Both the position numbers and the translations under genes were made by a program. A model generated the notes under the pieces. It did not search any database and was not told the DNA's origin. It worked only from the letters and a program-made list of their open reading frames with translations. DNA of 64,000 bases from Lacinutrix sp. Bg11-31 (GTDB taxonomy: Bacteria > Bacteroidota > Bacteroidia > Flavobacteriales > Flavobacteriaceae). Numbering within the stretch: position 1 is the first letter of the stretch; the number at the start of each line of letters is the position of its first letter. The stretch is from NCBI RefSeq assembly GCF_002831665.1, contig NZ_CP025118.1:2542001-2606000 (forward strand). The letters run 5' to 3'. Positions 53,459-62,855 of this stretch are shown here, in pieces.

Positions 53459-55072
53459 ATGAAAAACGGGTTTTACAATTTTTTATTTTTTATTTCTATT
53501 ACGCTAATTATTGCTAGCTGTGCCAATAGAGGTACACCAGATGGTGGAGAAAAAGATATTTTACCACCTGTTATTGTTAAATCTATCCCAGAAAATTACA
53601 CTACTAATTTTAATAGTAAAGAGATTCGAATTTATTTCGATGAGTATATAAAAACTAAAAACCTTACGAAGCAACTCGTTATTTCACCACCAATGAAAAC
53701 GCAACCAGACATTACACCTCTTGGTTCTGCTAGTAAATATATTACAATTAAAATTTTCGACACACTACAACCAAATACTACGTATGCCTTTAATTTTGGA
53801 AATAGTATTGTGGATAACAACGAGGAAAACCCATTTAAATATTACAGATATGTTTTTTCAACAGGATCCTATATAGATTCACTTTCTGTAAAAGGAAATA
53901 TTAAAGATGCTTTAAATCCTGAAGTTGATGATTTTGTTTCGGTTGCTTTATATGAAATGGATTCTACTTATTCTGATTCGTTGCTATATAAAAGAGAGCC
54001 AAATTATATTACTAATACACTAGACAGTACAACAAATTTTAAAATTGAAAATATAAAAGCAGGTAAATATATGCTTCGCGCCTTAAAAGATGAAAACGGA
54101 GATAATAAGTTTCAGCAAAAAAATGAAAAAATAGCATTTTATGAAACACCAATAACACTACCTCAAGACACATCTAAAACTTTTGAGCTTAAATTATTTG
54201 CTGAAGCACCAAACTACAGAGCTTCAAAACCAAGCTTAGTTGCTGGCGAAAAAATAATTTTTGGATACGAAGGCGATTACAAAAACACTAAAATAGAATT
54301 ACTCTCGAAAGTAATAGATAGTTTTAAAGGTCGTTATTATAAAGATGAAAAAACCGATTCGCTTTTGTACTACTACAATCCGAAATTGACGGTCGATTCT
54401 TTAATTTTTAAAGTCACTAATCGTAAAGTTATAGACACGTTTACAGTAAGAATAAAAGACAAAGAGCGCGATTCTCTAATAGTAAATTCCGATCCAAAAG
54501 GCACTATTGGTGTAGAAAAAGATTTTTTTATTACTGCCAATATTCCTTTTGAAAAAATAGATGAAAATAAAATTGCAATTCGCGATAAAGATTCGGCTTT
54601 AGTAGATTTTAAAACGGAGTATAATAGCTTAAAAAACAGCTACGCTCTTAAGTTTAATAAAACGGTAGATAACCAGTATAAAATACAAGTGCTTCCATAT
54701 GCTTTAACCGATTTGTTTAATAACACAAACGACACACTTAATTACAGCGTTAAAACGCAAACTGAATACAAATACTTTAACTCTAGAATTATATTGGTAA
54801 ATGCAAAATATCCTGTAATTGTTCAGCTTACAGATTCTAAATATGAAGTCATTGCAGAACAATACATTGAAAAAGCACAACCTGTAGATTTTAACTTTTT
54901 AGATCCTAAAAATTTCTTTTTACGTGTAATTTACGATACTAATAAAAACGGGAAATACGATACTGGAGATTACTTAAAAGGTATCCAACCAGAACGCGTA
55001 AGTTATCATCCAGATGTTATTGAAGGCACTGCTGGTTTCGATGAAATTACAACACTTAAATTGTTAGATTAA
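53459..55072 (+). CDS. Ig-like (BIg_5) domain lipoprotein
   Basis: 537 residues from ATG 53459. The longer frame starts at a GTG and puts 16 polar residues before the signal, so it is rejected. Lipobox IIASC (Cys20) followed by ANRGTPDGGEKDILPPVIVKSIPENYTTNF, the typical start of this Bacteroidota family. N-terminal SbsA-type Ig-like domain to about 130 (IRIYFDEYIKTKN, NTTYAFNFGNSIVDNNE), then carboxypeptidase-like and further beta domains to FDEITTLKLLD. Probably a cell-surface or periplasmic lipoprotein. Its 3' end overlaps the convergent omega-amidase gene by 17 bases. Confidence 0.85.
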   Translation: MKNGFYNFLFFISITLIIASCANRGTPDGGEKDILPPVIVKSIPENYTTNFNSKEIRIYFDEYIKTKNLTKQLVISPPMKTQPDITPLGSASKYITIKIFDTLQPNTTYAFNFGNSIVDNNEENPFKYYRYVFSTGSYIDSLSVKGNIKDALNPEVDDFVSVALYEMDSTYSDSLLYKREPNYITNTLDSTTNFKIENIKAGKYMLRALKDENGDNKFQQKNEKIAFYETPITLPQDTSKTFELKLFAEAPNYRASKPSLVAGEKIIFGYEGDYKNTKIELLSKVIDSFKGRYYKDEKTDSLLYYYNPKLTVDSLIFKVTNRKVIDTFTVRIKDKERDSLIVNSDPKGTIGVEKDFFITANIPFEKIDENKIAIRDKDSALVDFKTEYNSLKNSYALKFNKTVDNQYKIQVLPYALTDLFNNTNDTLNYSVKTQTEYKYFNSRIILVNAKYPVIVQLTDSKYEVIAEQYIEKAQPVDFNFLDPKNFFLRVIYDTNKNGKYDTGDYLKGIQPERVSYHPDVIEGTAGFDEITTLKLLD

Positions 55073-55838
55073 AAGAATCCTTATCGTTTAAAAACCCTAA
55101 ATGTCTTCGGTTTTTTTCGATGTGAGATTTATTTAATGTTACAATTTCAGTGACTTCTTTATTGCTGTTTTCGGTAGTTAGTTTTTTACCTAAAACATCG
55201 TAAACTGCAGAATGCCCAGGATATTCATAACTATTGCCATCTAATCCTACTCTGTTTACACCAACACAATAACTCATGTTCTCAATTGCACGTGCTTTTA
55301 ATAAAGCGTCCCAAGCTGCAATTCTTTGTTTTGGCCAATTAGCAACATAAAGCAATACATCGTAATCTTCTGTATTTCTAGCCCAAACAGGAAAACGAAG
55401 ATCGTAGCATACTTGCGGACAAATACTCCAGCCATTATACTCAATAATTACTTTTTTAGCTCCTGCAGTAAAGACTTTATCTTCACCTGCGAGTGAGAAG
55501 CTATGTCTTTTATTATACTGTAATATTTCGCCATTTGGTTTTACAAATAGTAATCTATTATAATACTTATCATTTTCTAAAACAGCAATACTCCCAACAA
55601 TTGCTGTTCGTTTTTGGTTGGCCAAGTCTTGCATCCAAGCAACCGTTTCTCCTTTCATAGTTTCAGCAATGGCTTTAGCATTCATGTTAAAACCAGAAGT
55701 AAACATTTCTGGCAAAACAATAAGATCTACATACTCAACAATAGCATCTATTTTAGTTTGAAAGTTAATGCGATTTTGTACCGCATTCTCCCAAACTAAA
55801 TTAGATTGTACTATCGCTATTTTAAAATTTTCATTCAT
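55056..55838 (-). CDS. Omega-amidase (nitrilase superfamily, YafV/Nit2-like)
   Basis: 260 residues. Nitrilase catalytic triad: Glu44 (LPEMFTSGF), Lys110 (YNKRHSF) and Cys144 (CPQVCYDLRFPVW). The PEMFTSGF and RHSFSLAGED segments point to the omega-amidase subgroup that hydrolyses alpha-ketoglutaramate to 2-oxoglutarate and ammonia. In the same strand run (with a frameshifted gene between) lies a glutamine/methionine transaminase whose by-product is that substrate. Together they can drive the last transamination of methionine salvage to completion. It overlaps the convergent lipoprotein gene. Confidence 0.85.
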   Translation of the reverse strand: MNENFKIAIVQSNLVWENAVQNRINFQTKIDAIVEYVDLIVLPEMFTSGFNMNAKAIAETMKGETVAWMQDLANQKRTAIVGSIAVLENDKYYNRLLFVKPNGEILQYNKRHSFSLAGEDKVFTAGAKKVIIEYNGWSICPQVCYDLRFPVWARNTEDYDVLLYVANWPKQRIAAWDALLKARAIENMSYCVGVNRVGLDGNSYEYPGHSAVYDVLGKKLTTENSNKEVTEIVTLNKSHIEKNRRHLGFLNDKDSFNLTI

Positions 55839-55918
55839 AATGATTACAATTTAAAACCAAAATGTCGTATTAAAAAATATTTATTTCTTAATACGACATT
55901 TAAAAATTTCTAACATAT

Positions 55919-56514
55919 TTAAAGCTTACCTAAACGCTTTTCTGCTTTAGCTATATTACTTCTTAGCTTTTCGAATTTCTTCTCCCACTTTTCATGGTAG
56001 CCTGGTGAAAGCTTACCTTTTCTTTTAAGCTTTTCGAATTTCTTCTTTTGAGACTCGTATCGATCTTTAGCTTTACTAACATTCTTCTCAGCAGATTCCC
56101 TCTTGTTTTCAGCCTTTTCTTTCTTTTTTAGCTCTTTTTCTATTGCTTTCTTCTCTTTTTCTGCTTTTATCTGTGTTTTTTCAGCATTTCTAAGCTCTTT
56201 TTCTCTACTCTTTTCTACTTTTTTTAACTTTTTTTCTTCCTTCTCTTTTGCTTTTAATTCCTTTTCCTGCTTCTCTACTTCTTCTTTAGCTTTCTCAATA
56301 GCATCTTCTTTCATTTTAACAGCGTCGGTTACTTTTTCTGCTTGCTTAAACATTTCAACTTTTTGGTCTTCGGTAAAAGTTGAAGACACATCTTCTCCAT
56401 CTAAAAGAATTTCACTCTTTACAACTTGGTAAGTCTTTCCATTACTTAAAACTTCTTGTGCACTAATACTAAAGTTTAATCCTAAAAGAAAGCTAGTAAA
56501 ATTACATTTTTCAT
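55919..56514 (-). pseudogene. Secreted coiled-coil protein with a one-base frameshift in the signal peptide
   Basis: From ATG 56514 the frame reads MKNVILLAFF and then stops. A shift of one base at the A-run 56484-56487 (T-run on the coding strand) restores LGLNFSISAQEVLSNGKTY, completing a signal peptide, and joins the frame that continues to 55919. The rest is a Lys/Glu-rich coiled coil (AKEEVEKQEKELKAKEKEE) with the end GKLSPGYHEKWEKKFEK. The open frame alone begins at a GTG (56389) without a signal. It could be a pseudogene, a sequencing error, or slippage-based phase variation. Confidence 0.75.
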
Positions 56515-56580
56515 TATTATTTGTTTTGTTATTTTAGTTACAATTTATTAATCAAATATTTTGCCAAAATAATATTATTG

Positions 56581-57723
56581 CTATATATTATTAATTATTT
56601 CTGCTGCTTTTTTAAGTGTCTCATCTGTTTTTGCAAAACAAAAACGCAACACCCTATCATCTTTATTATTATCGTTAAAAACCGATAATGGTATTGACGC
56701 TAAACCATGATCTATTGTTAATCGTTTTGCAAACTCAATATCACTTACTTGTGTAATTTCAGAAAAATCTAATACCTGAAAATACGTTCCTTTTGCAGGT
56801 TTAAACTTGAAGCGTGAATTTTTTATTAAACTTAAAAACAAGTCTCTTTTGGATTGATAAAACTCTGAAAGACCCATATAGTTATTTGGATCTTTTAAAT
56901 AGTCTGCTAATGCTTTTTGAGTTGGATGATTTACACTAAACACATTAAACTGATGCACTTTTTTAAACTCGTCCATCAATTCTTTTGGAGCACAGCAATA
57001 ACCAACTTTCCATCCTGTGTTATGAAATGTTTTACCAAATGAAGCTGTAATAAAACTTCGTGATTTCAAATCTGAGAACTTACAAACACTTTGATGCTCT
57101 AAACCATCGAAAATAATATGCTCGTAAACTTCGTCGCTTAAAACTATACAGTTTGTATTCTCTGTTAGTTTTTGAAGTTCTAATAGATCAGTTTTAGAAA
57201 ACACAGAGCCACTTGGGTTTTGTGGCGTGTTTATTATTATCATTTTTGTTTTGGCAGAAAAACAGGTTGCTACGGCTTCCCAATTCACTTTATAATATGG
57301 AGCTTCTAATTGTATAGAAATGGTTTTTCCGCCATTAAGTTCTATTGCTGGTTCGTAGCAATCATAAGCTGGGCGAAAAATTATCACTTCGTCTTTTGGT
57401 CTTATAAAAGTAGATATTATAGTATAAATAGCTTGTGTTGCTCCAGCAGTTACTGTTATTTCAGATTCTGGATTATAAGTAGCACTATATAATAAATCCA
57501 TTTTCTTCGCAATGGCTTCTCTCAACTCCATATTTCCTGGCATTGGCGCATATTGGTTGTAACCGGAATTCATGGCTTGAGATACTAAATCTATAAGTTT
57601 TTGGTCACTTTTAAAGTTAGGAAACCCTTGAGATAAATTAATAGCATTGTGCTTATTTGCTAACATACTCATTACAGAGAAAATGTTGGTGCCTACGTTT
57701 GGAAGCTTAGACTGGTGTTTCAT
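56581..57723 (-). CDS. PLP-dependent aminotransferase, methionine/glutamine transaminase (YbdL-like)
   Basis: 380 residues. Class I/II aminotransferase: NLSQGFPNF near the start, GATQAIYTI, NTPQNPSGSV, SDEVYEHIIFDG with Asp197 and Tyr200, and the PLP Schiff-base lysine Lys231 in SFGKTFHNTGWKVGY. The motif set fits the YbdL/MtnE/kynurenine aminotransferase group that uses methionine, aromatic amino acids or glutamine. Upstream of the omega-amidase on the same strand, supporting a glutamine transaminase-omega-amidase pair in methionine salvage. Cytoplasmic. Confidence 0.88.
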   Translation of the reverse strand: MKHQSKLPNVGTNIFSVMSMLANKHNAINLSQGFPNFKSDQKLIDLVSQAMNSGYNQYAPMPGNMELREAIAKKMDLLYSATYNPESEITVTAGATQAIYTIISTFIRPKDEVIIFRPAYDCYEPAIELNGGKTISIQLEAPYYKVNWEAVATCFSAKTKMIIINTPQNPSGSVFSKTDLLELQKLTENTNCIVLSDEVYEHIIFDGLEHQSVCKFSDLKSRSFITASFGKTFHNTGWKVGYCCAPKELMDEFKKVHQFNVFSVNHPTQKALADYLKDPNNYMGLSEFYQSKRDLFLSLIKNSRFKFKPAKGTYFQVLDFSEITQVSDIEFAKRLTIDHGLASIPLSVFNDNNKDDRVLRFCFAKTDETLKKAAEIINNI

Positions 57724-58059
57724 TTTATAAATATAACTAGAAAATTATAATGTTTATAGTTCCCTCCTTCGGTTGAAGGATAATGATGTTTCGTTTTAAT
57801 GAAACTCGGATAGCTTGCGAGAAAGGAGACTTGTGCAAATGTAGCTTTAGTAAGCCCTTATATAGTTTGATTTAAAAACATGAATTAACTCCTCTATCTT
57901 CAAATTCTTTAAAAGAATATGAATTCATTACTCAGCTTGCAACAAGAGGAGAGCTACTCAGATTAATATTTGTAGATAACATCTTATTTATTGCTTCATT
58001 TTAACAATTTTTAGCACTCAATTTTTTATATTTGAGACTATTAAAAAAACAGAACAACT
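57724..58059. other. Intergenic region between divergent aminotransferase and S46 peptidase genes
   Basis: 336 bases. Contains TCCCTCCTTCGG-type sequence near 57762, an inverted pair CTCCTCTATCTTC / GAGGAGAG (about 57892-57952), and the peptidase promoter at its right end. No gene seen. Confidence 0.5.
58027..58034 (+). promoter_or_regulatory. Putative -7 element of the S46 peptidase gene
   Basis: TATATTTG fits TAnnTTTG and lies 26 bases before the ATG. No good -33 TTTG at the proper distance. Confidence 0.45.
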
Positions 58060-60150
58060 ATGAAATTTTTAAAATTCATTTTACTATTTATTACAATTAA
58101 CGTTTCCGCTCAACAAGGTGGTATGTGGATTCCTTCACTTTTAGAGGGCATGAACGAAGACGAAATGACAAATCTTGGTAGTAAATTAACTGCTAAAGAT
58201 ATTTATGACGTTAATAACTCAAGTTTAAAAGATGCTATTGGCCATTTTAATGGAGGCTGCACTAGTGAAATAATAAGTGATCAAGGATTAATTTTAACCA
58301 ATCATCATTGTGGGTTTGGGCAAATACAAGCACATTCATCTTTAGAAAACGATTATTTAAAAGATGGTTTTTGGGCAATGAATCTGGAAGACGAATTACC
58401 AAACGAAGGTCTTTTTATAGAATTTATAGTGCGTATTGAAGATATAACCTCTCAAGTATTATCTGGCGTAACAGACACTATGAGTGAGAAAGAAAAACAG
58501 TCTCAAATTAGTAAAAACAGTAATACTGTTGAAGGCGCAGCTACTAAAGAAGCTTGGGAAGACACGAAAGTAAAGTCTTTTTATAAAGGTAATCAGTACT
58601 TTTTATTTGTAACAGAACGTTTTGAAGATATTAGATTAGTTGGTGCTCCACCAACAAGTATTGGGAAATTTGGTAGTGATACAGACAATTGGGTTTTCCC
58701 AAGACATACAGGAGATTTTTCTATGTTTAGAATTTATGCAGATGAAAATAACAGACCTGCAAAATATAGCAAAGACAACAAGCCATATAAGCCAAAACAT
58801 TTTTTACCAATTTCTTTAGATGGTATTGAAGAAGGCGACTTTACACTTGTTTTTGGTTTTCCAGGACGTACAAACGAGTATTTACCAGCTGCTGCTATCG
58901 AGCATATTACAAAAGAATTTAATCCTAGTAATATTGCCATTCGCGAAGCGGCTTTAAAAGTGATTGATGCTGCAATGAAATCTAGTGATGATGTACGTAT
59001 TAAATACGCATCTAAACAAGCTAGAATTGCTAATGCATGGAAAAAGTGGATTGGTGAGAATTTAGGTATTGAAAAAAGTAAAGCTGTTGCAAATCGTCGC
59101 AAGTTTGAAACCGAATTTACAACTGCTTTAAAAAATAAAGACTTGGTTAATAAATACGGGAATATCCTTCCTGAATTCGATAAGCTTTACAAAGACTTCT
59201 CAGCTGTAAACATTAAACGTAGAAACTTTATTGAAGTATTTATTGTAACCAACGAGTTAATGCAAATGACATTTAGAGCCTACCAAATGGAAGCTGCAAT
59301 TATTGCTAACGAAGATAACTTTGAACGTGCAAAAGAATCAACAATATCAAGATTAAAAGGAATTCATAAGAATTTTAATGCAACTGTAGACAAAGGTGTT
59401 TACAAAGCTGTAATGCCAATGTATTCGTCTAAAATTGATGCTTCAATTTATGACAGAACTGCTTTTACTAGTTTAGAATCTACTTTAACTTTATTTGAAG
59501 GCGACCAAAAAAGTATATTAAAAAAACTAAATAAAGACGCTGCTTACAAATATGCTAAGCCAATTATTGAAGATTATTATAAAAATATTGATGCTCAATT
59601 TCAAGAAAAAAACGAAGTAATAACCGCATTACAAACTAAGTACATGACTGCCTTAATGGAAGCATTACCAGATGCACGCTATTTTCCAGACGCTAACAGT
59701 ACGCTTCGTGTTACTTATGGTCAAGTTCGTGGTTACGCACCAAGAGATGCTGTGTATTATCAACCTGTAAGTTACCTTGATGGTGTGATTGAAAAATTTG
59801 TACCAGATGATTATGAGTTTGATGTACCAAAGAAATTACTTGAACTTTACGACGCTAAAGATTACGGACAATATGCAGACAAAAATGGAAAAGTACCAGT
59901 TTGCTTTTTAGGAACAAACCATACTACTGGTGGAAATTCAGGAAGTCCTGCAATAGATGCACATGGAAACCTTGTTGGTTTAAATTTTGATCGTGTTTGG
60001 GAAGGTACAATGAGTGACATGAATTACGATCCAGAAATTTGCCGAAACATTATGGTAGATGCGCGTTACGTGCTATTTATTGTAGATAAATTTGCAGGAG
60101 CTACTAGATTGATTGATGAGATGAAATTGGTGCATCCTAAAAAGAAGTAA
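58060..60150 (+). CDS. S46-family dipeptidyl-peptidase, probably DPP11
   Basis: 696 residues. Signal peptide about 1-17, then QQGGMWIPSLLEGMNEDEM as in DPP7/DPP11 periplasmic enzymes. Catalytic His in TNHHCG (82/83) and Ser627 in TTGGNSGSPA. Arg645 follows the serine by 18 residues in GLNFDRVWEG; in the DPP11 enzyme the equivalent Arg673 lies 18 residues after Ser655 and confers Asp/Glu specificity, whereas DPP7 has Gly. So it should release N-terminal acidic dipeptides from peptides. Supports peptide nutrition in the periplasm. Monocistronic. Confidence 0.92.
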   Translation: MKFLKFILLFITINVSAQQGGMWIPSLLEGMNEDEMTNLGSKLTAKDIYDVNNSSLKDAIGHFNGGCTSEIISDQGLILTNHHCGFGQIQAHSSLENDYLKDGFWAMNLEDELPNEGLFIEFIVRIEDITSQVLSGVTDTMSEKEKQSQISKNSNTVEGAATKEAWEDTKVKSFYKGNQYFLFVTERFEDIRLVGAPPTSIGKFGSDTDNWVFPRHTGDFSMFRIYADENNRPAKYSKDNKPYKPKHFLPISLDGIEEGDFTLVFGFPGRTNEYLPAAAIEHITKEFNPSNIAIREAALKVIDAAMKSSDDVRIKYASKQARIANAWKKWIGENLGIEKSKAVANRRKFETEFTTALKNKDLVNKYGNILPEFDKLYKDFSAVNIKRRNFIEVFIVTNELMQMTFRAYQMEAAIIANEDNFERAKESTISRLKGIHKNFNATVDKGVYKAVMPMYSSKIDASIYDRTAFTSLESTLTLFEGDQKSILKKLNKDAAYKYAKPIIEDYYKNIDAQFQEKNEVITALQTKYMTALMEALPDARYFPDANSTLRVTYGQVRGYAPRDAVYYQPVSYLDGVIEKFVPDDYEFDVPKKLLELYDAKDYGQYADKNGKVPVCFLGTNHTTGGNSGSPAIDAHGNLVGLNFDRVWEGTMSDMNYDPEICRNIMVDARYVLFIVDKFAGATRLIDEMKLVHPKKK

Positions 60151-60158
60151 ATTATTAG

Positions 60159-60272
60159 CTTCTCGATACAGTTTTTTCATGCTTCAAAAATCACTCGAAA
60201 TGACAAACGTTATATTAAAATATAACTAGTTGTCAGTTCGAGTGGCGTAACGAAGGAACGTTGTATCGAGAA
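60159..60272. repeat. REP-like intergenic repeat, unit 1
   Basis: Ends TTCTCGATACA and TGTATCGAGAA form an inverted repeat around inner blocks ATCACTCGAAATGACA and TGTCAGTTCGAGT. The same blocks recur at 61504-61608 and 63763-63960. Lies between the S46 peptidase stop and the GNAT start. Confidence 0.8.
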
Positions 60273-60283
60273 CCTTTAATTAT

Positions 60284-60808
60284 ATGATTATAAACTATAA
60301 AAAATGCGATTTAAGTAATTTAGAAACACTTACAGCAATTTCTAAATCTACGTTTATTGATGCTTTTGGATCACTTAACAATCCAGAAGAATTTAACAGT
60401 TACATAGAAAAAGCATTTAGTAAAAAACAAATAGAAAAGGAGCTATTAAACCCTAATTCTACTTTTTATTTCGCTTACGCGGAAGAACAAATTATTGGTT
60501 ACTTTAAATTGAATGTAAAAGATGCTCAAAATGAAATCTACGAGCAAGAATCGATAGAATTAGAACGCATTTATATACTTTCTCAATTTCAGAATAAAGG
60601 ACTTGGGAAACTGTTTTTAAATGAAATAATTGCACAAGCTAAAACCCATAACGCTTCCTTTTTATGGTTAGGCGTTTGGAGTAAAAACAAAAATGCAATT
60701 CGTTTTTACGAGCGCTTATGCTTTAAACAATTCGACACTCATGCTTTTTATTTAGGTAGCGAAAGACAGCTAGATTCTTTAATGAAGTTAGACTTAAGTA
60801 ATTTTTAA
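60284..60808 (+). CDS. GNAT-family N-acetyltransferase (PaiA-like)
   Basis: 174 residues. GNAT fold with the acetyl-CoA loop FQNKGLGKLFLNEII (about 107-121). N-terminal TFIDAFG resembles the PaiA group of polyamine acetyltransferases, as do WLGVWSKNKNAIRFYERLCF and the tail GSERQLDSLMKLDL. Likely substrate a polyamine or other small amine, by family resemblance only. Start chosen at the first ATG, 12 bases after the repeat. Its 3' end overlaps the convergent response-regulator gene by 15 bases. Confidence 0.85.
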   Translation: MIINYKKCDLSNLETLTAISKSTFIDAFGSLNNPEEFNSYIEKAFSKKQIEKELLNPNSTFYFAYAEEQIIGYFKLNVKDAQNEIYEQESIELERIYILSQFQNKGLGKLFLNEIIAQAKTHNASFLWLGVWSKNKNAIRFYERLCFKQFDTHAFYLGSERQLDSLMKLDLSNF

Positions 60809-61489
60809 TCGTTTTAATAACTCTTGCTTAAAGCTTCTCCCTATTGGTAATTTGTTACTACCAATATAGATGGTGTTGCCAGCTATTTTATCCACACAGT
60901 TACTGTTTATAATAAACGATTTATGAATTTGAATAAAATTGGTTTCTGGTAGTTTTTCAACCCAACTTTTAAGTGAATCTATATAAGATAACTTTTGTGT
61001 TTTTGTAACTATTGTAATATAATTTCTATCGCTTTCTAAAAACAAAATATCATCTACAATAACCTTATGATGTGTTTTATCTACGTTTAAAAATAAGATT
61101 TCACTATTGGTTTCTTCGGAAGTGTTTTGTGATTTATCAATAAATTTTTCAGCTTTATTAATGGCTTTTAAAAACCGATCAAACGAAAATGGTTTCACTA
61201 AGTAATCTACAATTGTTTCTAAAGAGAAACTCTCTGCTGCATAATCAGGATAAGCAGTTGTCATTATTATAGCAGGTGGATTTTTTATAGTTTTAATAAA
61301 ATCTATTCCTGAAATATCTGGCAAATTAATATCTAAAAAAACAAAATCTACAGTTTCATTTTTTAAAAACGAACGTGCTTCGGTAGCCGACTGAAAAGCG
61401 CCTTTTAACTCCACGTTGGGCAGCTTACCTAAAAAGTTTTTTAGAATGTTTTGAGCCGGAATTTCATCTTCTATTATTATACAGGTCAT
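60794..61489 (-). CDS. LytTR-family response regulator
   Basis: 231 residues. Receiver domain (1-120) with acidic pair EDE (7-9), phospho-acceptor Asp53 (VDFVFLDINLPDISG) and the KP pair (YLVKPFSF). A LytTR DNA-binding domain follows (about 130-231, VDDILFLESDRNYITIVT, FIQIHKSFIINSNCV, LPIGRSFKQELLKR). The LytS-like kinase gene lies upstream on the same strand, 120 bases away with a REP-like repeat in the gap. It probably regulates transcription in response to phosphorylation by that kinase; target genes are unknown. Confidence 0.93.
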   Translation of the reverse strand: MTCIIIEDEIPAQNILKNFLGKLPNVELKGAFQSATEARSFLKNETVDFVFLDINLPDISGIDFIKTIKNPPAIIMTTAYPDYAAESFSLETIVDYLVKPFSFDRFLKAINKAEKFIDKSQNTSEETNSEILFLNVDKTHHKVIVDDILFLESDRNYITIVTKTQKLSYIDSLKSWVEKLPETNFIQIHKSFIINSNCVDKIAGNTIYIGSNKLPIGRSFKQELLKRLKIT

Positions 61490-61503
61490 TGTTTAATGTT
61501 TAT

Positions 61504-61608
61504 GTCACTTCGAGTGATTTTTGAAGCATGAAAAAATTGTATCGAGAAGTCTTTTAAAGGTTCTCGATACAAAATTGCGAAAAAGCAATTTCACTCGAAC
61601 TGACAACG
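61504..61608. repeat. REP-like intergenic repeat, unit 2
   Basis: Blocks GTCACTTCGAGTGATTTTTG, TTGTATCGAGAAG, GGTTCTCGATACAA and CACTCGAACTGACAACG match unit 1 in another order and orientation. It separates the two-component pair. Confidence 0.8.
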
Positions 61609-61609
61609 T

Positions 61610-62587
61610 TTATTTTAAATTTAATTTTAAAGTCACAACAAATTGTTCGGCCTTTTTAATATCGAAACTATAGTTGTCTTTATATATTAATTGTAATCGT
61701 TTTTCTAAATTTTGTAAACCTATTTTAAAATCTGTAGCACTTACTTTTTCTTTATTATAATCGTTACTACAAACACATTCTAAAACACCATGCTCTTCAG
61801 TAATACCAATAGAAATATCGCTATTTAATGTACTATGTTTAAAGGCATTTTCTATTATAGTAATTAATAATAAAGGTGCAATTTTCACACTATTAGAATG
61901 AACTTCTGTTTTATAAAAAATCTGTTTTACACCTTCGGTTCTAATGCGTTGAAACTTAATATAATTATCTAAAAACTGAAGCTCTTTCTCAAGTGAAATA
62001 GTTTTAGCATTACTTTCATATAACACATGTTTTAAATTATCTGAAAGCATTAAAATAAGCTCTGGTGTTTCCGATGGTTTTTCTATTGAATAAGAATAAA
62101 TAGTATTCAAATTATTAAATAACACGTGCGGATTTATTTGCGATTTTAAAAACTTTAGTTCCATTTCTGCATGTTCTTTTTTCACCTGCTCCACTTCAGC
62201 CTGTTTGTCGATAAAACGATACAAAACCCATACAAACGAAAAGAAAATAAGTGGCACCAAGGTTTGCCATAGGTAATCGCTGAGGCATTTCATTATAGAA
62301 CAACCACACTGCGCAAATACATTACAATACAATTGTGTTGCAAAAAAGGAAATAATAGCAAATACAAACACATAAGGGATGTACCATTTTTTCTTTACGA
62401 AAAAAGGTAATAACACGAAATTGTTGACATAAACGATAACTACAAGTATTGATAAATACTGTAAAAACGGATTTTCTTTCCAATAATATCTTGAGAAAAT
62501 AGATAATGATACAAATACAAAAAGCATCCAAAATAGGATGTGTACCAATAGTTGAGAGCCATGTTTTTTAAAGAAGGTTTGTTTCAC
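61610..62587 (-). CDS. LytS/YehU-type sensor histidine kinase
   Basis: 325 residues. Four hydrophobic helices in the first 130 residues with no sensor domain visible. The short charged helix VEQVKKEHAEMELKFLKSQINPHVLFNNLNTI carries the phospho-acceptor His of the His_kinase family. An HATPase follows with IIENAFKHS (N-box) and a C-terminal GLQNLEKRLQLIY. The typical G-box is reduced, as usual in this family. It phosphorylates the downstream LytTR regulator. The ligand is unknown; it may sense the membrane state. Confidence 0.92.
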   Translation of the reverse strand: MKQTFFKKHGSQLLVHILFWMLFVFVSLSIFSRYYWKENPFLQYLSILVVIVYVNNFVLLPFFVKKKWYIPYVFVFAIISFFATQLYCNVFAQCGCSIMKCLSDYLWQTLVPLIFFSFVWVLYRFIDKQAEVEQVKKEHAEMELKFLKSQINPHVLFNNLNTIYSYSIEKPSETPELILMLSDNLKHVLYESNAKTISLEKELQFLDNYIKFQRIRTEGVKQIFYKTEVHSNSVKIAPLLLITIIENAFKHSTLNSDISIGITEEHGVLECVCSNDYNKEKVSATDFKIGLQNLEKRLQLIYKDNYSFDIKKAEQFVVTLKLNLK

Positions 62588-62855
62588 AATTGAAAAGTAG
62601 TGAGAAATGCTTTAACCATCAAAAACAAAGTACAAAAACCCATGTAAACATTGCAAACGGCATGTTTAATCTCGTTTGTTACTTTAAGTATGTTGTTTGT
62701 ACAGATTTTTAGAAAACTATTGATTCTCAATTTACTTTTGATTTCATCTAAAAACAAATCAATCATGAACCATCCATATCTTAAATATAAACTTTAGCAA
62801 AAAACGCTAAATGGATGTAACATGTGACCATTAAAAAACAATAAAACCAATCATC

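Noticed and set aside
55919..56389. GTG start at 56389 as the true start of the coiled-coil gene
   Set aside because: The frame continues upstream with AQEVLSNGKTY and a signal peptide separated only by a one-base shift, so the gene starts at 56514.
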